A stretch of DNA of 27,238 bases from CAZVYS01 sp964630755. GTDB taxonomy: Bacteria > Patescibacteriota > Microgenomatia > UBA1400 > CG1-02-47-37. The translations under genes and the position numbers were made by a program. Of the stretch, positions 22,297 to 27,238 are shown one piece after another (position 1 is the stretch's first letter; every line of letters begins with the position of its first letter). The stretch spans positions 1-27,238 of the forward strand of contig CAZVYS010000013.1 in NCBI GenBank assembly GCA_964630755.1, written 5' to 3'. The notes under the pieces are model-generated. The model made no database searches. It was not told the origin of the DNA and saw only the letters and a list, made by a program, of their open reading frames with translations.

Positions 22297-22954
22297 CGAC
22301 AACTACTATCTCACCTTTAATTTTCTTACTTGAGAGCTCTTCTAGTAAATCCTCGGGCGTTCCCCTTAAAATCTCTTCAAACTTTTTAGTTAACTCTCTA
22401 CCAATCACACATTCCGTTCTGGAATGGAATGATTTTAATAGCTCTAAAGTTTTTAAAATTCTAAAAGGGGACTCGTAAAAAACAATAGTCATCTTAGAGT
22501 CTAACGCCTTTTTAAGTAATTTTTCTTTTTTACCTTGTTTTTTTGGTAAAAAACCTAAGAACATAAACTTATCAATAGCCAAACCCGAAACTACCAAGCA
22601 AGCTAAAAGTGCCGAAGCTCCTGGAATTGGTATTACCCTAATTTCATGCTTAACACATTCTCTGACCAACTTAAATCCAGGGTCTGATATTAAAGGTGTG
22701 CCCGCACTAGAAACCAAGGCTATATCTTCGCCTTGTTTTAATCTATCAATTACAAAAGAAATTTTGCTTTTCTCATTTTCCTCGTAAAAACTTACTAACT
22801 CCTTTTTAGTAATTTCGTGGTGCTTTAAAAGCAAGCCAGTCTTTCTAGTATCTTCACAAAGAATAACGCCTACTTTTGACAAAGTCTCAATGGCTCTTAA
22901 AGTAATATCCGACAAATTACCGATCGGCGTTGACACTATGAAAAGACTACTCAT
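22289..22954 (-). CDS. rsmI: 16S rRNA 2'-O-ribose C1402 methyltransferase
   Basis: A 221-residue SAM-dependent tetrapyrrole-methylase-fold enzyme that methylates the 2'-O of C1402 in the ribosomal decoding centre. Motifs: FIVSTPIGNLSDITLRAIETL (N-terminus), CEDTRKTGLLLKHH, VSSAGTPLISDPGF and VIPIPGASALLACLVVSGL, then FLGFLPKK and YESPFRI. E. coli RsmI has 286 residues. Here the C-terminal extension after the GELTKKFEEI-like RELTKKFEEILRGTPEDLL segment is nearly absent, so the protein is reduced to the catalytic core. It is convergent with the acyl-CoA synthetase and divergent from the oxidoreductase genes, with a 38-bp shared promoter region. Confidence 0.94.
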   Translation of the reverse strand: MSSLFIVSTPIGNLSDITLRAIETLSKVGVILCEDTRKTGLLLKHHEITKKELVSFYEENEKSKISFVIDRLKQGEDIALVSSAGTPLISDPGFKLVRECVKHEIRVIPIPGASALLACLVVSGLAIDKFMFLGFLPKKQGKKEKLLKKALDSKMTIVFYESPFRILKTLELLKSFHSRTECVIGRELTKKFEEILRGTPEDLLEELSSKKIKGEIVVVVN

Positions 22955-22958
22955 ATAA

Positions 22959-22980
22959 TCATTATTATCGTTAATAATGA
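22959..22980. promoter_or_regulatory. Perfect 9-bp inverted repeat, candidate operator
   Basis: TCATTATTA (22959-22967) and TAATAATGA (22972-22980) are perfect inverted copies around TCGT. They fill most of the 38-bp gap between the divergent rsmI and oxidoreductase genes. The right arm contains the TG of the extended -10 box of the oxidoreductase gene. On the minus strand the repeat contains a GATAAT that could be the rsmI -10. A dimeric regulator bound here could block both promoters. It loosely resembles Fur-type AT-rich boxes, but this is not enough to name a regulator. Confidence 0.5.
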
Positions 22981-22986
22981 TACAAT
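22978..22986 (+). promoter_or_regulatory. Extended -10 promoter, leaderless start for the oxidoreductase operon
   Basis: TG (22978-22979), one base, TACAAT (22981-22986), then exactly six bases before the ATG at 22993. No Shine-Dalgarno sequence. It overlaps the right arm of the inverted repeat at 22959-22980. Confidence 0.65.
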
Positions 22987-22992
22987 CTTATC

Positions 22993-24672
22993 ATGCCTAG
23001 TTTAAACTGGAAAATCACAGGAGCTGCCGGAGAAGGTATTAAATCGGCTGGTTTAATCTTAGCAAAAACCGCTTTTAAGCAAGGTTTTTTTGTTCATGGC
23101 TATACTGAGTATCCTTCGTTAATTCGCGGTGGCCACAACACTTTTCAAAATCTTATTTCAACAACTAATCATCAAGCTCCTCAAATAAAACTAGATTTAT
23201 TAATTGCTCTTACACCAGAAGGCCTAACTGCTCACCAAAAAGAATTAACTGATCATACTTTAATAATTACTGATCAATCTCAAGACAAACAATATTTGTA
23301 CATGCCTTTGCTTGAACTTGCAAAAAATGCCAACGGTAATTCACAACAAAGAAACATTGTTGCCTTGGGCGCCAGCTGTTTCTTATTAAACCTAGGAATA
23401 GATCAACTTAATAAAACAATTTCTAAAACATTTGCAAAAAAAGGAGAGAACGTAATCAAGCTTAATCATGCAGCCGCTCAACATGGATTTAACCGTGCTC
23501 AAGAAATGTATTCAAATAAACAACTAAAATCCTTAAATCCACCTAAATCCAAACCAAAACAAATCTTTTTAACCGGCAATCACGCTATTGCTCTTGGAGC
23601 CATTGCTGGAGGGATGAAGTTTTACACTGCCTATCCAATGACTCCAGCAACGAGCATCTTACATATCTTAGCTAAGCATCAAAAAGAACATGACTATGTG
23701 GTTCGCCATTCAGAAGACGAAATAGGCGTAGTTAACATGGCTATTGGCGCGTCATACGCTGGTGTCAGAAGCATGGTAGCCACCTCAGGTGGAGGTTTTT
23801 CTTTAATGACCGAAGCCGTTGGTTTATCAGGTATCACAGAAACTCCACTAGTTGTCGTTTTAGCCATGCGGCCTGGTCCAGCTTCTGGTATGCCCACCTG
23901 GTCAAGTCAAGGCGATCTTTTATTTGCTATCAACGCCTCTCAGGACGAGTTCCCAAGAATTGTTTTTACTCCTGGTGATTTACAAGAATCATTTGAAGCT
24001 GGAAAACTAGCTCAAATTTTAGCTGAGAAATACCAAATCCCAGTCATTATCATGACTGACAAATATTTAGGTGAGTCTTATTTATCAACTAATAAGTTTA
24101 AAACTAAATTTGAAAATCTTCGCTTTGGCTTAACTAAGTCTCAACCATCAGATAAACCATTTCTTCGTTACAAAGACACTAAAACTGGCGTGTCTGATCG
24201 TACTTTACCTGGCCAACTAGGTGGAGTTCATCTAGCTAATTCATATGAACACGATGATCTTGGCTATGCCACTGAAATTTCTGAAGAAAGAACCAAGCAA
24301 GTTAATAAACGAGCCAAAAAAATGCCATTAATTTTAGCAGATAAAGATTTGCCCAAACCAAATTTACACGGTCCAAAAACAGCCAAAACCACTCTAATTT
24401 CCTGGGGTAGTAACAAGGGAGTAGTTTTAGCTGCGCTAGATAAACTACCAAACACCAACTTTGTTCATTTCCCAATCTGTTGGCCATTCCCAACTAGTGA
24501 GTTTAAAGACTTAATCAAAGACTCCAAAAACCTAGTCACCATCGAGTGTAACGCCACTGGCCAACTAGCAAAACTTATCAGACAAGAAACCGGTATCAAG
24601 GTCAACAAACAATTACTTAAATACGACGGCCGACCTTTTTTCCCATCAGAAATAGTTAAGGAGTTAGCATGA
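22993..24672 (+). CDS. 2-oxoacid:ferredoxin oxidoreductase, fused gamma-alpha subunit
   Basis: A 559-residue fused subunit of a pyruvate- or 2-oxoglutarate-type oxidoreductase. Residues about 1-180 are the gamma domain (KITGAAGEGIKSAGLILAK, HGYTEYPSLIRGGHN). From about 190 the alpha/pyrimidine-binding domain follows, with LTGNHAIALGAIAGGMKFYTAYPMTP-type start, VRHSEDEIGVVNMAIGASYAG and the MRPGPASGMPTWSSQGDLLFA loop. A C-terminal transketolase-like domain follows. With the beta subunit it oxidatively decarboxylates a 2-oxoacid to acyl-CoA and reduces ferredoxin. Acid specificity cannot be fixed from sequence; pyruvate is favoured by the neighbouring PEP-to-acetate genes. It overlaps the beta gene by 4 nt. 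Confidence 0.92.
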   Translation: MPSLNWKITGAAGEGIKSAGLILAKTAFKQGFFVHGYTEYPSLIRGGHNTFQNLISTTNHQAPQIKLDLLIALTPEGLTAHQKELTDHTLIITDQSQDKQYLYMPLLELAKNANGNSQQRNIVALGASCFLLNLGIDQLNKTISKTFAKKGENVIKLNHAAAQHGFNRAQEMYSNKQLKSLNPPKSKPKQIFLTGNHAIALGAIAGGMKFYTAYPMTPATSILHILAKHQKEHDYVVRHSEDEIGVVNMAIGASYAGVRSMVATSGGGFSLMTEAVGLSGITETPLVVVLAMRPGPASGMPTWSSQGDLLFAINASQDEFPRIVFTPGDLQESFEAGKLAQILAEKYQIPVIIMTDKYLGESYLSTNKFKTKFENLRFGLTKSQPSDKPFLRYKDTKTGVSDRTLPGQLGGVHLANSYEHDDLGYATEISEERTKQVNKRAKKMPLILADKDLPKPNLHGPKTAKTTLISWGSNKGVVLAALDKLPNTNFVHFPICWPFPTSEFKDLIKDSKNLVTIECNATGQLAKLIRQETGIKVNKQLLKYDGRPFFPSEIVKELA

Positions 24673-25508
24673 CCTACCAAACCTGTATTAACCCAACTTG
24701 GTGTCCAGGCTGTGGTAATTTTGGAATTCTTGCTGCCATTAAAGCTACTCTAAAAGAGCTTAAGCTTGAACCTCATCAAGTTGCTTTTACCTATGATGTC
24801 GGTTGTTCAGGAAACATGGCAGATTTTGTTAATGCTTATGGCTTTCACTCTCTTCACGGTCGAGCTCTCCCAGTTGGTGCTGGTATAAAACTAGCAAATC
24901 ACAATCTCCCAGTTATTAATATAATTGGTGATGGCGGGTGTTTCGGAGAGGGCGTTGATCACTTTATTGGTCTTTCTAAAGGCAACCACGATATGGTGGT
25001 CTTAACTCACGACAACTTTCTTTACTCTCTGACCACTGGTCAAAAATCTCCGACTAGTAAAAAGGGGACAGTCACTCCAAGCACTCCGGATGGCTCAATT
25101 GACGAAGATTTAAATCCCTTAGCTTTAGCTTTGATCAATAAAGCCACCTTTGTCGCTAGAGGCTACAGTAACAACCTGCCCCACCTAACCAAACTATTAA
25201 AAGCAGCCATTAATCATAAAGGTTTTGCTCTTTTAGATGTCTTGCAGCCATGCACTACCTATAACAAAGATTATCCTCCTCTTTGGTATTTAAAGCACAT
25301 CGATTATCTAGATGACGAACATGATAAAACAAACTTCAAGGCAGCTTTAGACCTAAGCTTGAAAAAAGATCGTTTACCTGTTGGTATTTTTTACCAAGTA
25401 GAAAAAAAACCTTTTCATCAACATTTTCAATTACTAAATAATAAACCTTTGGTTGACCACTCAATAGAAAAAATTGACATTTCTAAACTGGTTAATCAAC
25501 TAACTTAA
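24669..25508 (+). CDS. 2-oxoacid:ferredoxin oxidoreductase, beta subunit
   Basis: The 279-residue thiamine-diphosphate-binding subunit. The N-terminal WCPGCGNFGILAAIK is diagnostic, followed by DVGCSGNMADFVNAYGFHSLHGRALPVG. The ThDP/Mg2+ motif runs from IGDGGCFGEGVDHFIGL to the downstream Asn in THDNFLYSLTTGQKSPTS. Cysteines near the N-terminus (CPGC and GCSG) could hold an Fe-S cluster with a fourth Cys near the C-terminal third (LQPCTTY), as in KGOR/POR-type beta subunits. It starts in an ATGA overlap behind a good SD (AAGGAG). No separate ferredoxin-like delta subunit gene is present in the window. Confidence 0.93.
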   Translation: MTYQTCINPTWCPGCGNFGILAAIKATLKELKLEPHQVAFTYDVGCSGNMADFVNAYGFHSLHGRALPVGAGIKLANHNLPVINIIGDGGCFGEGVDHFIGLSKGNHDMVVLTHDNFLYSLTTGQKSPTSKKGTVTPSTPDGSIDEDLNPLALALINKATFVARGYSNNLPHLTKLLKAAINHKGFALLDVLQPCTTYNKDYPPLWYLKHIDYLDDEHDKTNFKAALDLSLKKDRLPVGIFYQVEKKPFHQHFQLLNNKPLVDHSIEKIDISKLVNQLT

Positions 25509-25509
25509 T

Positions 25510-26163
25510 ATGATTGATACTCTAATTCAATTTCTTGGCGGTATTGCCATGTCTATTATTAATCGTCTTGGCTACTTTGGCGTTGGTTTAGCTATGGCTA
25601 TTGAATCCTGCAACATCCCTTTGCCATCAGAAATCATCATGCCTTTTTCTGGTTACTTAGTTTCTACTGGCCAGTTTACTTTTATCGGCGCAGTACTTGC
25701 TTCAAGTATTGGTGGCACTGTTGGGTCAGTCATTTCATATGCTTTAGGTTACTATGGCGGTGAAAAATTCGTTAGAAAATTTATTAAAAAATACGGCAAG
25801 TACGTTTTAGTTTTTGAATATGAATTAGATCACTCTATGAAATGGTTTAAAAACCATGGCCAACTTGTTACCTTTACAGCCCGCTTGTTGCCTGTGATTA
25901 GAACTTTTATCTCACTTCCTGCCGGCATGAGCCGTATGGATGTTAAAAAATTTACCTTTTTTGCTTTTCTAGGCACCTTTATTTGGGGACTCCCCTTAAC
26001 CTATTTAGGTAAAACTTTAGGAGACAACTGGAATACTTTAGGTAAATACTTTCACAAATTTGACCTAGCAATTGCAGTTCTTTTTGTTCTAACTGCAGTT
26101 TGGTACGTTTACCATAAACTTAAAAAACACCATGACTACCAGAAAAAACAAAAAAAAGTCTAA
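25510..26163 (+). CDS. DedA-family membrane protein
   Basis: A 217-residue integral membrane protein of the DedA/SNARE-associated (VTT) family, known in other bacteria for envelope homeostasis and lipid-carrier transport. Family marks: GYFGVGLAMAIESCNIPLPSEIIMPFSGYL (membrane-entering loop with Glu and Pro), the ALGYYGGEKF segment, FTARLLPVIRTFISLPAGMSRM, which holds the conserved Arg pair, and FTFFAFLGTFIWGLPLTYLG. About five hydrophobic segments are visible. The C-terminal tail is very basic (KLKKHHDYQKKQKKV) and therefore cytoplasmic. It begins one base after the beta subunit stop and its end overlaps the next gene by 32 nt, so it belongs to the same operon. Confidence 0.93.
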   Translation: MIDTLIQFLGGIAMSIINRLGYFGVGLAMAIESCNIPLPSEIIMPFSGYLVSTGQFTFIGAVLASSIGGTVGSVISYALGYYGGEKFVRKFIKKYGKYVLVFEYELDHSMKWFKNHGQLVTFTARLLPVIRTFISLPAGMSRMDVKKFTFFAFLGTFIWGLPLTYLGKTLGDNWNTLGKYFHKFDLAIAVLFVLTAVWYVYHKLKKHHDYQKKQKKV

Positions 26164-27238
26164 GTTCTTAAAAAAATTTGTTAATGGGTTTATTGTTGGT
26201 AACGCTGACAATGATCCAGCTGGTATATCTACCTATACTTTAACTGGTGCTCAAACCGGGCTCTCTTTAGCTTTATTCTTGCTTTTAGCAACTCCGCTAC
26301 TAATCAATGTTCAGGCTATTTGTGCTCAAATAGGGGACGTCACCAAAAAAGGTCTAGCCACTACCATCAAACTTTACTATGGTTCTAAAATTGCCATTGC
26401 TTCAATGTTTCTAGTTATGATTGCCAACATTTTTACTCTTGGCGCTGATTTTGCTGCGGTCGCTGCTGCCTTGCATTTAATTTTTCCTCAAATTAACCTA
26501 CTATTCTTTTTACCACTTCTAGCTGCCTTTCTATGGATTATTGTTGTCTTTAAAAACTACCAAACTTTGGCGAGAATCTTAGCAGGCTTAGGCGTTATTT
26601 TTATCTCATATGTTATAACCGCTTTTATGCTTAAACCTAATTGGATCATTGTCATCAAAGACATTCTTTTACCTCAAATTCAATTTACTCCAAACTATTT
26701 TTTAGTAGCTGTCGCTATGCTAGGAACTACCATAACTCCTTTTCTCTTTTACTGGCAAGTTACTGAAGAAGTTGAAGACCATCCAAGCATAAAAGATGTT
26801 AAATCTGAAATTGGTCAAGTTTCTTGGGGTTTAGTCTTTTCAAATCTCATTTCAGTTTTTATTGTTATAACTAGTGCTCTCACCTTGTATAAAGCTGGTA
26901 TCAACGTAAGCACGGTTTCTGAAGCTGCTTTAGCTTTAAAGCCTTTAGCTGGGGATCTTTCATTCCTTCTTTTTGCCATCGGCATTATTGGCTCTGGCAT
27001 CTTAGCTATTCCTGTTCTTACATCATCAACTGCTTATACAGTCGCTGAAACTTTTTCTTGGAAAGCGGGATTAGATCAAAAAATAAATCAAGCTAAAAGC
27101 TTTTACACTATTCTAACTATTAGTTTTTTCGTTGGTTTAAGCATTGCCTTATTAAAATTCAATCCTATTAAAATGCTATTTTATAGTCAAGTTGTCAATG
27201 GCCTGGTAACTCCAATTATCTTATTATTAATTCTAAAA
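26132..27238 (+). CDS. Nramp-related transporter, 3' end cut by the window
   Basis: An ORF of 369 codons that remains open at the last base, so the protein is C-terminally incomplete. It is a multi-helix membrane protein of the Nramp superfamily, starting with a basic tail and NGFIVGNADNDPAGISTYTLTGAQTG. The unwound first helix reads DPAG (28-31) in place of the metal-binding DPGN. The sixth helix reads LGTTITPFLFYWQ (198-209) in place of the MPHN motif. This is the divergent Nramp-like group with LGTTIxPxLFFWQ and DPSG-type motifs, so the substrate may not be Mn2+ or Fe2+. The ATG lies 32 nt inside the end of the DedA gene; the next in-frame ATG is far inside the membrane domain, so this start is the likely one. 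Confidence 0.85.
   Translation, partial: MTTRKNKKKSKFLKKFVNGFIVGNADNDPAGISTYTLTGAQTGLSLALFLLLATPLLINVQAICAQIGDVTKKGLATTIKLYYGSKIAIASMFLVMIANIFTLGADFAAVAAALHLIFPQINLLFFLPLLAAFLWIIVVFKNYQTLARILAGLGVIFISYVITAFMLKPNWIIVIKDILLPQIQFTPNYFLVAVAMLGTTITPFLFYWQVTEEVEDHPSIKDVKSEIGQVSWGLVFSNLISVFIVITSALTLYKAGINVSTVSEAALALKPLAGDLSFLLFAIGIIGSGILAIPVLTSSTAYTVAETFSWKAGLDQKINQAKSFYTILTISFFVGLSIALLKFNPIKMLFYSQVVNGLVTPIILLLILK

Noticed and set aside
6094..27238. Alternative code with TGA read as glycine, known in some candidate phyla
   Set aside because: atpA, the phosphohexomutase, the metallopeptidase and the gamma-alpha oxidoreductase all end at TGA exactly where the conserved protein ends and the next gene begins.

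Overview
The window is an AT-rich, densely packed bacterial chromosome segment read with the standard bacterial code; full-length conserved proteins end cleanly at TGA as well as TAA, so TGA is a stop. The suggestion of a Candidate Phyla Radiation (Patescibacteria) bacterium, probably Microgenomates-like, is an inference. It rests on the reduced subunits, many leaderless or SD-poor starts, a stand-alone EF-Tu-domain-2-like protein, a fused gamma-alpha 2-oxoacid oxidoreductase, an ADP-forming acyl-CoA synthetase, and a REP-type transposase whose palindromes enter its own coding sequence. No rRNA, tRNA or CRISPR array was found.

Layout. 92-1171: three small membrane-protein genes of unknown role, the third broken at a run of nine A. 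1208-3243 (minus): an HD-domain protein and a stand-alone PEP-utiliser mobile-domain protein, overlapping by 4 nt. 3270-4121: unknown protein. 4245-10445: a complete F1Fo ATP synthase operon, atpBEFHAGDC, with a shortened delta subunit and a proton-type c subunit. 10540-13288: EF-Tu-like beta-barrel protein, small zinc metallopeptidase, short HolA and a phosphohexomutase, followed to 14295 by a phosphoglucose/phosphomannose isomerase. 14295-15035: a REP-flanked RAYT transposase on the minus strand. 15073-22296: PEP synthase, enolase, cofactor-independent phosphoglycerate mutase and acyl-CoA synthetase (ADP-forming) as one tight operon. 22289-22954 (minus): rsmI. 22993-27238: 2-oxoacid:ferredoxin oxidoreductase gamma-alpha and beta, a DedA protein and a divergent Nramp-related transporter that runs off the end.

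Together the right half encodes a near-complete lower fermentation route: 3-phosphoglycerate to 2-phosphoglycerate, PEP, pyruvate, acetyl-CoA plus reduced ferredoxin, and acetate plus ATP. The ATP synthase could convert that ATP into a proton gradient or the reverse. No respiratory complex is visible.

Two patterns stand out. First, a 25-bp palindrome occurs five times in the same orientation. Four copies are at the transposase gene, two of them fully inside its reading frame in two different frames and one supplying its last codons. Second, several genes carry a promoter of the form TGnTAnnnT whose -10 box ends 5-6 nt before the ATG, so they should be transcribed as leaderless mRNAs.
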